A stretch of DNA of 64,000 nucleotides, from positions 1,776,437 through 1,840,436 of the forward strand of contig RPFO01000076.1 of NCBI GenBank assembly GCA_009746045.1, given 5' to 3'. Source of the stretch: Mesostigma viride. Taxonomy: Eukaryota; Streptophyta; Mesostigmatophyceae; Mesostigmatales; Mesostigmataceae. The notes under the pieces are model-generated. The model searched no databases, had not been told where the DNA came from, and saw only the letters and a program-made list of their open reading frames with translations. A program made the translations under genes and the position numbers. The first letter of the stretch is position 1. Each line of letters begins with the position of its first letter. Below, piece by piece: positions 32,224 to 42,489 of the stretch.

Positions 32224-33926
32224 TGTATTCATTGTCATTTCGACAACCGAGGGCAGTTTCCGTTAAAGCCTAGCCCGAGTGAGCATAGGCTTTGCCGAAT
32301 TACTGTTGGCCCTGGCCCCGGTGAGCACAGGGACGACAGGACTAAATTTCGAGCCAGCGACCATGCGTACGTTATGGCTAGACGGAATTTAGAAGGCTCG
32401 GAATCTGACTCGGACAGCCTGCATCTAATTCGGTTTCGATTCTTCATCAAGCTGATGTGCTGTAACCAGTTTACATCAGCCGGTTCAGGCGTAGGGTGTA
32501 TAAACTGGTTGATAGCACATGGTTGAAGAGATTTTCCCTTCTGAGCGGAATCTTTTTCAGCCTCGATTTGGATCCAAGCTGTTGGAATGTCAACGCAAGC
32601 CATCGAATCGTCAAGAACGGTTTGAATTGCGGTTTGTATTGCTTTGGTTTCGGCGGCCTGCATGCCTTTTGTCGACCATGCTCGCCGTCAGGCTGAATTG
32701 GATATCATGCCGCTTTGGATACTTACGAGTATCATGCATCATAAAAGGAAGTTGCTTTGTGTTTTGCAAAGGCGGTTGAGTGATGAACGATTGGATTTCA
32801 GCATCATGCCTGGTTTCTCGGCAACATAAAGCGACGCTGTCTTTATTTCAACGAGCTTTTTTGCTATAGTAACGGATGTTTTCTGCATGTTACTAATTGG
32901 CTCTTTTTCTTTTGGAAAGGCCGTGTGTGCTGTAAAGAGCTGGTTGGAAACCGTGGAAGGCTGGACATGTGCCTCAGGTGTGCCATGTTTTGTCTTTCCA
33001 CCCTGCAGGAAACAAGCCATGACAACACAAGTACACGCCCAGTGACGTGATGCTTATACGTAAGAAGCTGGAATATCCAAGCTGGAGCAAAGCCTGATTG
33101 AGATGCCAGCTGTGCCCCGGCCGGTGAGCACGGCGGTATTAAAATCCCGTCATTGTCTAGGGCCCCTGGGGAGGTTCCTAGTACATGGACATATGTGCCC
33201 TGTGAGCATGTATATGATGGGATGGAACCCCTGGCAGTGAAGGCCTGCCAAGGCATAGCCCCCCACAAGAGGCTCGTTCCATTAATTAACGCGGATTAAT
33301 GATCCTCTCTGTTTATATAACCCCTACAGCGTCCTTATGGACGCTGATGAGAGTGGACTCATGGCAGATGAGGCCTGCCAGGTGGTAGGGGCTCCAGCAG
33401 TAACCCCTACTGACCGTAAAGCTGCCCCAGTGAGCAGCAGTAAAAGTGCCCCTGTTTGTGGCATTCCTATCCATGCCTGGATTAAAAAGAGTACCCCAGA
33501 GGGAACTCTTTCTGTAAACAACACATGTGGATCTGCTCCTGTTTGAAGACAGATGCCACACAGTGTTGTCAATGCAGGTGCCCAAGTGAGCAACATATCT
33601 GTGAACAATACATGTGGTGCAGCTCCTGGTTGCAGCCAAGCACCCATTGATATTGTTAACAGTCAAGCTCCTCATAGCAATAATCCTTGTTATATTGATA
33701 ATAAAAACTTGGACTCTTGCTCTGCCAGGAACGTGGATGCCCGTCCATGTCCTGAAGAGCCATCACCTAATGATTGATCTTAGGATTTTGGCTAACTCTG
33801 ATCTGCCTTTCCTAAGGATTGTGGGTCGTGAAGATCATCAAGCCCAAGGCAAGGTTGACATATATATACAGGAGCTTAAGAAGTTGGTAATGTCTGGGGA
33901 TTATCCTGAGATGTTTAAACCAACTT
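32224..33926 (+). other. 5' internal region of the copia element, weak coding signal
   Basis: No convincing Gag is visible. The region has six copies of GTGAGCA, three of them in the loop of a clear short hairpin (32265-32293, 32310-32332, 33422-33440). From about 33780 a stretch containing DIYIQELKKLVMSGDYPEMF leads towards the pol frame. Confidence 0.45.
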
Positions 33927-36812
33927 TTGCTGTCAGGTGTTTGGGTGCTGCAAGGTGGCCTCTACCCTGATGACATAATGCAGGCATGGAGTAAGCAGAG
34001 GTGGGCACAGTATGCTCATCTCTGTGAAAAGGATAAACAGAGAGGAGAATCATTAAAATTTGAGGTGGGAGACCAGGTGATCTTCCACAAAGAAAATGCT
34101 CCTGGTAAACGTGGTTATTGGCAGGGTCCAGGGACCATAACCTCAGTTGACCTGGAGATGAAAACTGCTGATGTGGTCTGGAATGGGACCACTTATCATC
34201 TGGCTTGGAATAGATTGAAGAGAGATCCAATGAACGTTCAAGAAAATCCCCTGGAAAATATGGCCCCTGAAGAGGCACTTGGATCTCCCAATCTTTCCTG
34301 TCCACCTTTGGCCAGTGAACAGGCTGGACTCCAACTACCAGAAAGGGCGGCCTCCCATCAACTGGAGCCTACTACTCAGCAAGCTCAGCCTAAGACATTG
34401 ACTGGGATATCACAGGATGATATGGATGAAGCTGACTTGTTGGATAATAGGGTGTCTGATCAGCACCGGAAGCTCCGGCCGTTGGAACATGGGCTTGAGA
34501 CCCCTGGGCAGGTGGATAACATATTTCAGTCTGAACAGCCAAAGCTTGGATTCAATTACCCTGGTAATAAGCCATTGCCCTTGGAGACTGATGGGAAAAT
34601 ACCAGCCCAAGGAAGACAAGCTGAGGAGGGGTTGTCCAGGTTGAACACTCAGCTCGGCAAGAGAGGCAATCCTCAAGAGCTTCGGGATATTGTAAAGAAG
34701 CTCAAGCCCTCACTAAAGATTGCCACAATAACTTCTCTTCCAGAGAAGGGCATGGACCTTGATGGCTTTGATGTGGATACCAAAGCAGAGGTCTCTGTCA
34801 CCTCGCCCTTTAATGCTTTGCTGGATAAGTATTCCCTTGAACCCAGTCCATGGACTATTGTCCAAGACTTTGCGGGTAACACTGATCATCAAGTTCTTGG
34901 GAATATCACTATCCCATTCTTGGGTGAGTCTTTGACACTTTGTGTTGTTGATGGCTATAAGGGACCCACTCTCATTGGCCAGCCATTCTTGGTGACTCCC
35001 GGTGTTACCATTGTTGATGGCCCCAATAACACAAAGAGTCTCCTAAAAACCCATTGTGACCCAATTCCTCTGGAATCATTCAGATGTCTCTTGCCTCTTG
35101 AAATGTTCCAGAAGGCAAATTGGAAGACCGCCTGTGTCGGTTCAGTAAAAGGAGCAGAATGGGGAAGGGATATACCCCCAGCTTCTGAGCTGGTAGAACC
35201 CGCCCAGCTCAGTGTGACTTCTCTTGGTCTCACAAAAAGGTCATTTGCTGCTCATAGCCCCATGTCCTTTGATGATGTAGACCTGGATTGTCACACTTTC
35301 GCTGGCCTTGAGGCCTGGCGACTAGCATTGGTGCGTGCGCTCCAGGAGTGGCAAACGCTGGATGTTTTTGAAGGCATTTCAGAACCTCCACCCAATGCTC
35401 AAATGCTTCAGTTGCGTTTTGTATGCAAGATGAAGAGCAAGCTTGGTGAGCCTCCCATACCAAACGCACGTCCAGTCGTGACCCAGTTCCATGGTACTAC
35501 AGACTTTGATAAGGAGGAGCTGTACACTCCTGGCCTGTCACATCCTGTTCTCAGGCTTATTCTTAGTCTGTACCTTGGTGCTTTGGACTATGGCTTGGAT
35601 TATGGAGCAGAAATTGATGACTTCACCAGGGCCTTTTTGCATGGTGATCCTCAGGTGGCCAGAGCCACTTGGCAAGCTCAAAGACCCTGTTGTGTTAAGA
35701 CCCCAGCATGCTGGATAGCTGAAGTAGGTCATCCCTACATGCAGCCTAAAGTGGGCTGGGAAGGACTGGTCAGCAGTCCAGTCATCTGGTATGAAACCAT
35801 TGCTCCTGCCATCCAGGAGAGATGTCAGATGCAACAATCTCATCTTGCTTATTGTCTCTTTGTGGGGCAATCCAAGGGACAACCCACCTGGGCTACCCTA
35901 CATGGAGATGATATGCAACGCATTGGTCCCAAGGGATGGTTGAATGAGACCTATAAAAGGCTCAATGACAAGTCCCCTATTGGTACCAGAGCATGGTTTA
36001 GTAAAAACAGCCAGGTACCTTACTGTGGCATTGGCTGTACCCTTTTCCAGGATGACAAAGGATGGCATCTTAAGTTGCAATCGGCGAAGGGGTATAAAGA
36101 AAAAGTAATAACTCAGTTACCCAAGAGAGTAACTGAGGAGAATGCCCCTACGGTTAAAGGTCAACTGGGTTGGCTGGCTGCCACAACTAACCCTGACCTG
36201 GCAGTACAGAGTAGGATGCCAGACTCTGTTGTTGTAGGAGAAGGAAGGAGGCGCCTGGAGAGCTGCCTCAATGAATCTCCTGACTTGGTGTTGTCCGGTG
36301 TAGACTGGCATGGGCGTATCATCATAGACGCCTACACAGATGCTAGCCAAGAGTCTAGATCTGCCAACAAGATTGGTGCCAGAGCCGGATGCCTGATCAC
36401 CATCAGGAATGAAGGCAAACAGCCCTCGTTGGTATACTGGTCCAGTAACCTTCAGAGGAGGCGGTTTGCTGGCATTGACACCGCTGAGTGCAGGGCATAT
36501 GCCATGTGCATTCGCGATGCCATATACATAAGAGAGCTACTCTTATGGTGTCTGAGTCAGATAAGACCTCAACCTGTGATTGATGTCAGGGTTTATTGTG
36601 ATAATAAGCCCGTGGTCTCTTTTATCAAGAATGAGAGGGCCACTACTACTGACTTGGACTACCTTGTGGCAAAGGAGTTGTCCAGCCACTGTATAACCAT
36701 ACATCTGCCAGGACACTCAAATCCTGCTGATGCTATGACCAAGCTTCCACGACTGGCTCTTAATGGGTACCAGTTGCTGCGGTCCATGATGGCTGGGAAA
36801 CCCTTGTCATGA
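33927..36812 (+). CDS. pol: copia Pol: integrase C-terminus, RT, RNase H
   Basis: 961 open codons. N-terminal part has GDQVIFHKENAPGKRGYWQG, like the C-terminal domain of copia/gypsy integrases. RT blocks include RFVCKMKSKLGEPPIPNARP, GAEIDDFTRAFLHGDPQVA (first Asp) and a polymerase box seen as TLHGDDMQRIG. RNase H follows with YTDASQESRSANKIGARAG, YWSSNLQRRRFAGIDTAECR, VYCDNKPVVSFIKNERATT and LPGHSNPADAMTKLPR. The order IN-RT-RH is the Ty1/copia plan. It resembles a late-stage pol from which the front part (Gag, protease, integrase core) cannot be recognised. Confidence 0.83.
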   Translation: MLSGVWVLQGGLYPDDIMQAWSKQRWAQYAHLCEKDKQRGESLKFEVGDQVIFHKENAPGKRGYWQGPGTITSVDLEMKTADVVWNGTTYHLAWNRLKRDPMNVQENPLENMAPEEALGSPNLSCPPLASEQAGLQLPERAASHQLEPTTQQAQPKTLTGISQDDMDEADLLDNRVSDQHRKLRPLEHGLETPGQVDNIFQSEQPKLGFNYPGNKPLPLETDGKIPAQGRQAEEGLSRLNTQLGKRGNPQELRDIVKKLKPSLKIATITSLPEKGMDLDGFDVDTKAEVSVTSPFNALLDKYSLEPSPWTIVQDFAGNTDHQVLGNITIPFLGESLTLCVVDGYKGPTLIGQPFLVTPGVTIVDGPNNTKSLLKTHCDPIPLESFRCLLPLEMFQKANWKTACVGSVKGAEWGRDIPPASELVEPAQLSVTSLGLTKRSFAAHSPMSFDDVDLDCHTFAGLEAWRLALVRALQEWQTLDVFEGISEPPPNAQMLQLRFVCKMKSKLGEPPIPNARPVVTQFHGTTDFDKEELYTPGLSHPVLRLILSLYLGALDYGLDYGAEIDDFTRAFLHGDPQVARATWQAQRPCCVKTPACWIAEVGHPYMQPKVGWEGLVSSPVIWYETIAPAIQERCQMQQSHLAYCLFVGQSKGQPTWATLHGDDMQRIGPKGWLNETYKRLNDKSPIGTRAWFSKNSQVPYCGIGCTLFQDDKGWHLKLQSAKGYKEKVITQLPKRVTEENAPTVKGQLGWLAATTNPDLAVQSRMPDSVVVGEGRRRLESCLNESPDLVLSGVDWHGRIIIDAYTDASQESRSANKIGARAGCLITIRNEGKQPSLVYWSSNLQRRRFAGIDTAECRAYAMCIRDAIYIRELLLWCLSQIRPQPVIDVRVYCDNKPVVSFIKNERATTTDLDYLVAKELSSHCITIHLPGHSNPADAMTKLPRLALNGYQLLRSMMAGKPLS

Positions 36813-37080
36813 GGAGTAATCTGGGAGCCTGAGCCTAATGCTCCTCCTGTAGGTTTTTATCCCCCTGGAGGTTTTGTCCTCTCTGGAGAAGAGGTTTTCC
36901 TTCAGATTTGGGTTTTCCCTACAGCAGGTTACACCAACCATGCAATGATGAGATGCAAGCTCCATAAGACCCAAGTGAGTCCCCATTGCCCTCACATGTG
37001 AAAGTGAACTGGCCAGGTGCGGCCGAACATCAATGAATACATCTAAGCCTTATCACTTTCACAAGGGAAAGAATGGCTGG

Positions 37081-37566
37081 AGTTGGTTGGAGACCCATCT
37101 AGGGTCCACATGGGTCCTCAGAGATAATAGAGGATCTTGTACAGATTACTACAATATACTTTAAATTGTAGTATTGGGCCAATGGCTGTACTTCACTGGT
37201 ACTCGCCAATGGGATAACGCCACGTAGAATGTGTGGGCGTCTCCCAGGCCTCCACGTCACCGGCTGGTCAAGGGCCGGTGTAGTCCTGTCAAGAGGACTG
37301 AGCCGACTATCGGCCCATCATGTATGCGCATCTGCCTTGGTACCTCCTAGAGGATTCTAGAAGTATCTAACACGCGGCATGCACTGAACTACATGGAATG
37401 CATGTCCACGTAGGATATTCAGCAAGACTGATGAAGGTGCCAAGCGCAACAGGTTCTTATGCGCAACGAAGACGAATTATGCGACAACGATAATAACGTA
37501 AAGAAATAAAGAAGAGCCTTTGTTTTATGCATAACGCATCAAGCAAGATACCTTTTTATTGCAACT
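37081..37566 (+). repeat. copia 3' LTR
   Basis: 486 bp, matching 30714-30960 plus 31990-32223. It preserves the empty target site of the L1-like LINE (CATGTATGCGCATCTGCC at about 37319-37336). A purine-rich stretch AAGGGAAAG lies just upstream. Confidence 0.92.
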
Positions 37567-37571
37567 CGTAA

Positions 37572-39100
37572 GGGGCTCCTTCATGCAGCATATTCACCCC
37601 CATCCACTACAGATCCTGCCATTGCCGCTACGGAACCACCGTTCCGGCGGACAAAGGACCTGCAAGCATCATCGATCCCATCTAGGGCCGCCTGCTGCAG
37701 AGGCCCGGGCACACGGGCAGAATCTACAGCAGGCGGGTCTCGCCCCCCCCCCCCCCATGCATCCAGTTTAACGCCCTAACCCGGTCTGACAGGCTAGTGT
37801 GCGAGCATTAAAAGCCCGACTCATCCTATCGCGCCTACGGCCTGAGCGTACCTGCTGCCACCAGTCACGAGGTGGCAGGGGTGCTGGAAGAGGTAGTGGA
37901 AGAAGGCACCGCTCCCTCACTTGTTGTTGTTGGACGGGCCGCCCTGCCCCTTCTTGCCGGGACCCTGCTCCAGCTTGTGCTGCAGCAGTTCCCCATGCTC
38001 ATCGCCGCCCGCACCGCCGGAGACGCCAGCATTGCTCCACCCTCCTGGAATGGCAGCATTGCCGACGGAGTCCCCTTCCAACCCGTCGACCCCACATCCA
38101 CCAGCTGGCATGCCGTGATCAGCTTGGCCAGGTACTCGGCTGCTGCCAGCTCCAGAATTACTTCGGAGCGTGGCGTGGCCCAGTAGCCAAATTCTGTCAC
38201 CATCGTGTCCAGAATTCCTGCCATCTGCAGGAGCAGCATCCTCCTCTCCCCGCTGGCTGAGCTGCCGTGCATCATCAGCATTAACGATGCACGGATTGAC
38301 TTCCCCCCCACGCTCTCTGCGTAGTCCAGCATCCCCAGCAGCACCGCCTCCAGCATGTTGCTCGATCACCAGGACCGGCACTGCATGCCCGCTCAGCGCC
38401 ACCCCCTTCGTGCGCGCCAGCCTGCCAGCAGTCGCCGCTGCGGCTGGGCTTGCAGTTGCTGGAGTTTTTGCCTCAGTGGTCCAGCAGCTTCGACATGGCC
38501 GATATCAGGTCGCCAATATCTCCGCCAGTGCGGGCGTTGCCCGGGCGGGATGGAAGCCCTCCCGCTGGCGTTGCATAGCCCGTCTCGGTCCCCAGCAACC
38601 GACCTATGTTCCGGTCTAGGTCTGCCACATCCTGGTCGATCGCCCCAGGGGCGCAATCCTCCTCGCCAGCGCCCGGTCCACCATGCCCCGCCCCTCCGCT
38701 TCCACCTGCCGAAGGGGGAACACCCCCAGCTCCCACCCCACCTGCTGACACTGGTGGATCCGGCTCTGCAATAGCCTCCCCCAGTTGCGCTGCTAGCACA
38801 TCGGCCAGGGCCTCCTCCCCATCCCAGTCGCTGACAAACCCCCTTTTCTCCAACACGTCCATGACGTTCTTGGCACGCCCCGGATTGAGCTTCTGGATCC
38901 GCTCTAGCCAATGCCCCTCCCCTAGGATCTTCTGGACCGCAGTTGCGGCCTCCTTTGGGGTGCATCCTTCCCTGGCTTCTTGCTTGAGCTTTGCTATATG
39001 AAATTTTGCTCTGGGGCTGTCACTGAGGTCATGGTGGGTTATAATGCTTGATGTGTTATATTGCGTTTTGTTTTTTGTGATGTGGTCACTTGAGGTTCTC
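37572..39100 (-). pseudogene. YR-II Gag-like region
   Basis: Minus-strand reading from A1 gives helical protein with EAATAVQKILGEGHWLERIQ and LEKRGFVSDWDGEEALADVL, a Pro/Gly-rich acidic linker, and later MLEAVLLGMLDYAESVGGKS, corresponding in place to the YR-I Gag. The RT part follows after the copia insertion. It has a few breaks. No zinc knuckle is seen. Confidence 0.6.
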
Positions 39101-39306
39101 AGGCAAAAGAAACAACCTGCTTCCCTGGAATGGAAGCCCACCTTTAATAGCAACCACCTCTCCAGCCAACCCCTACCTGGGTGGCTGGGGTACGGGTGCC
39201 AGCACAAAAAATATTTTTTCTAAAATTATTTTTTCTTTTGGTGCTATACGGCGTTGCATTCTCCGCTCAGCAGGTTAGTCATAGATAAAATGAGCATAGC
39301 TCACCA
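39101..39306 (-). repeat. YR-II A1 terminal repeat
   Basis: Copy of A2 (19564-19769) with one or two differences (CAGGTTAG against CAGGTAAG). Its right edge meets flanking TGGTAAATTACC; the left flank of B2 at 19331-19342 (GTAAACTACC) is similar in character, consistent with insertion into one repeat tract. Confidence 0.93.
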
Positions 39307-39530
39307 AGTGGTAAATTACCAGTCGAATCTTACCGGCCGTATTTTACAAGATTGTAACTTACCAGCTCGTAACGTACCGTACGTACATTACCACCTCGTA
39401 CATTACCACCCCGTAAATTACCACCTCGTATCTTACCACCTCGTATTTTACCACCTCGTATTTTACCGTTTGGATCTTACGTAGGATCTAAGCAATAAGT
39501 TACGGATTGGATCTCGACTCCGATGTATAC
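39307..39530. repeat. TTACCACCTCGTA short tandem repeat
   Basis: Units of 13-14 bases of the form TTACCACCTCGTA or TTACCAGCTCGTA recur about nine times between 39312 and 39475. More copies follow at 40230-40275 on the far side of the hAT-like element. Confidence 0.8.
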
Positions 39531-39538
39531 CGTAGTAG

Positions 39539-40205
39539 CACAGGTCGGACAAATATAAATGATATTTGGCCGTATTTGCGCATTGGATTTATAAATGTTG
39601 CATATTTAGTCCACTAAATTAATCCAACGGTGAACCCCGTTCGGCAAAAAATATTTAGATTAATCCAACGGTGAAACCGGCTTTGACCAAAATATTTAGA
39701 TTAATCTAACGGCGAAACCGGCTTTGATCAAAATATTTAGACTAATCCAACGGCGAAACCGGCTTTGACCAAAATATCCAACGGTGAAACCGGCTTTGAA
39801 TATTTAAATACTCGTGCCGCCAGGGCCTTTAACTTTAACATCTGAAGTTGAACAGGTCGGACAAATATAAATGATATTTGGCCGTATTTGCGCATTTGAT
39901 TTATAAATTTCGGCAAAAAATATTTAGATTAATCCAACGGCGAAACCGGCTTTGACCAAAATATTTAGATTAATCCAACGGCGAAACCGGCTTTGACCAA
40001 AATATTTAGATTAATCCAACGGCGAAACCGGCTTTGACCAAAATATTTAGATTAATCCAACGGCGAAACCGGCTTTGACCAAAATATCTAAATTAATCCA
40101 ACGGTGAAACCGGCTTTGACCAAAATATCTAAATAAATCCAACGGCGACCGGTAAGCAGCCAAAAGTATTTAAATCATATTTTATTTATATTTGTCCGAC
40201 CTGTG
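39539..40205. mobile_element. hAT-like nonautonomous element filled with a 41-bp minisatellite
   Basis: Perfect 22-bp terminal inverted repeats beginning CACAGGTCGGACAAATATAA at 39539 and ending with the complement at 40205. An 8-bp duplication CGTAGTAG flanks it (39531-39538, 40206-40213). The interior has about ten copies of a 41-bp unit containing ATTAATCCAACGGCGAAACC, exactly spaced in the right half (39931, 39972, 40013). A second copy of the left terminal sequence occurs at 39852. There is no coding capacity. Confidence 0.87.
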
Positions 40206-40263
40206 CGTAGTAGTGTCCTAAGCCGTAAGTTACCACCTCGTAGTTTACGACTCGGATGCTTTT

Positions 40264-41822
40264 TACCACCCTCGGACGAAAAGTATAGTGTCCCTTCTTT
40301 CTATCCCTCTTATGTAGCAGTAGAAGACAGTGGTCCCATGGGTAGATCTGACCCTTCCCATCCTCCTAACCCCCCTGCTCTTCCCCTCTTTGCTAACCTT
40401 CCCAAATTAGATGTCAAGTCTTCCCCTCAACAGTTTTCCACTTTTATTATGCTGCTTACCCAGAACACAGCGTCGTGGCAAAATCATAATAGATGGCGTC
40501 TCCCTGATGCTGTTTTTAGTTCCGCACTATCTTACTACCTGTATTACCCCTGAGCTTGCTAATCTCATTCAGTGTGAATCTTTGGCCTCCCATGCCTACC
40601 CTAACTCAGTAGCAGAATTGTTTAAGAGGTTAGAGAGTCACCTGGTTTCTCCTGATGCAGATTGGCGGGATAGATTAGCCTTTGGTGCTCTGCAGCAAGG
40701 TACTAAACCGGTATATAAAAGAATTTGATGCACAGATGGTACGTATTAGGGATTTGTCGGGCGCAGAAGTATGTGCTCGTTTCCTTCAAGGCCTCAGTAG
40801 ACCCTTATTACGTGAGGTAAAGCGCCAGTTCTCTGCCTACCGTTTCACTGATCTACCCCTCAAGCATGTGCGACAGCATCTCTTAAGAGTAGCAGATTTA
40901 TTTACCACTCCTCTTCCTACCCGTTCCCGCATTAATAACATTAGCCTTACTCCTGAGGAGGAGAACTCCTATGTAGAAGAGTTAGATATCTGTGTTACCG
41001 ACCTTTCGGCTCTGGATGTCTCTCATATTACATGCTATCATTGTAAGGAAGTAGGTCATCCTAAACGTGAGTGCCCCAACTTCCTTTCGGGTGCTCCCCC
41101 TCATCCCGATGCTCGCCCTCCTCGTACCCCTCAGCGTGCTCCCATTCGTCCCACTCCAGGACGCATCCCCTCAGCTACCCCTAGTAGGCTGAATGCTGTG
41201 CAGACAGGACCCTCAGGGTTCCCCTATGATAATCAGGCTCCTGCACCCTCTTCGCTCCCTCGTGACCCTCCAGCAGTGGCTTTTTCGCCAGGGTCTTCTT
41301 CGGGGTTAGTCCCAGTGGATGTGGGGGGGGAGGGGGAACAGTAGGCCCGTCAGCCGGGGGTAACCTGGACAGGTCCTTAGATAGTACCCCAGATAATAGT
41401 TTTTGCCTGCCTGTTTTCATAACCTCTGTAGGAGCTGAATCATCCCTACCCTTACGTGTTCGTCCTCTCATGTTCTTGAATGGCGGTTTAACCGTCCCTC
41501 ACACTGTTGTAGACCCCTTCTTGCATGCTGATGAACTTTTGAATGTCTCCGTGTTAGTGGATAGCGGTGCGGCTAGCTCCTTTGTGAGCGAGGCCCTAGT
41601 TAGGCGTTTAGGACTACTAGTCCCTATCCCTCACACCAAACCTGTCACTGTTCATTATGCTGATGGTTGCACCAGTCATTCCCCGGGTACGGTATCCCTT
41701 CCCCTGGTTATACAAGGACGTACTGTCAACCTTACGGCCACTTTAGGTCCTATCACTACCGCGGATGTACTACTAGGATTAGATTGGCACCAGGATAATG
41801 TAACGACTAAAAATGTTGTGTT
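40264..41822 (+). mobile_element. Ty3/gypsy fragment: gag and protease (fossil)
   Basis: Plus-strand fragment with Gag core (FLQGLSRPLLREVKRQFSAY), CCHC knuckle CYHCKEVGHPKREC at about 41032-41075, and retropepsin (VLVDSGAASSFVSEALVRRL ... ADVLLGLDW) to about 41800. It belongs to the same lineage as the element at 1-3660. LTRs and the rest of pol are missing. It has a few breaks. Confidence 0.87.
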
Positions 41823-42489
41823 TGCAACAGCCTCAGTTTCAACATTGATGTGAAAAGATTTTTATACCTGATGTGAACAACATTGATGTGAAAAGATCTT
41901 CGCGTCGTGCAGTCATGCCGTAGCCTGGGGTCGCTGGCACTCGCTGCCGAATCCGGCATCGCGCGCGGAGATGCCTCGGTACGGACGCCTTATTAGTGTA
42001 GAATCATCAAGCATCCGGTGAGCCCATGTCCAAGAAGGCCAGGACCATGTGCACATGCGGTGCTGAGTGCCTGACGTGGTCCTCTTCGGGACGACCCGTT
42101 CAAGCCCACCACCACTTGCAGATTATCCCATAGAGAATATAGCATGGAGAAAATATATTATATAGAAAATAGAGAATATCGAAAATATATAATATCCGCA
42201 CGCTGGCGCATCGATCCCTGGCATGGCAGTAGAAGGGTCGTCGGATCCACGCGCAGCTGCGCATCGATCCCTGGCGTGGCAGTAGAAGGGTTGTCGGATC
42301 CACGCGCGGCTGCGGTGGATTCCTACATAGATCGGGCCGGCTCGATCCAAAGCCGAACCGTGCCGATCATACAGGAGCTAGATATAGTTAAGAAGAGTAT
42401 GGTATCATAAAGAAGTGTAGTGGACCAGTACAAGTACTTGGTATATAAAAGGTAGGTATAGTAGAGAAGTATATGGCATTATACTATTA
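41823..42489. other. Non-coding stretch with a short duplication
   Basis: CAACATTGATGTGAAAAGAT occurs at 41848 and 41880. A 54-bp segment with GCGCATCGATCCCTGGC and GGATCCACGCGC is duplicated in tandem at 42206-42312. AT-rich ATATTATATAGAAAATAG lies at 42155. No gene seen. Confidence 0.5.

Larger units (their letters stand above)
30714..37566 (+). mobile_element. Ty1/copia LTR retrotransposon in YR-II (fossil)
   Basis: 5' LTR 30714-32223 (with two LINE insertions), 3' LTR 37081-37566 (486 bp). A 5-bp target duplication CGTAA flanks it (30709-30713, 37567-37571). LTRs begin AGTTGGTTGG and end ATTGCAACT, an AGTTG/CAACT inverted end in place of TG...CA. Outside the insertions the LTRs differ by only a few bases, so it is young. 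The pol part is long and open; the 5' internal part before 33900 looks reduced, so the element is not whole, with a few breaks. Confidence 0.87.
19343..39306 (-). mobile_element. YR-II: second PAT/Ngaro-type tyrosine-recombinase retrotransposon (fossil)
   Basis: Reading on the minus strand: A1 (39306-39101), gag-like region, RT, RNase H, 2A-like motif, tyrosine recombinase remnants, B1 (19967-19770), A2 (19769-19564), linker, B2 (19539-19343). It spans 20 kb because three elements were inserted: a piggyBac-like element (20028-21726), a gag-only copia (23532-29990) and a larger copia (30714-37566). Removing these leaves about 4.9 kb, similar to YR-I. The A and B repeats are nearly identical, so integration was recent, but the genes have several breaks and the element is not whole. 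Confidence 0.9.

Noticed and set aside
33330-33380. CTGATGAG word that resembles a hammerhead ribozyme core
   Set aside because: No GAAA partner or matching stems are found at the required places.
39640-40150. Regularly spaced repeats that could suggest a CRISPR array
   Set aside because: The 41-bp units are directly adjacent with no unique spacers, and lie inside a transposon with terminal inverted repeats.
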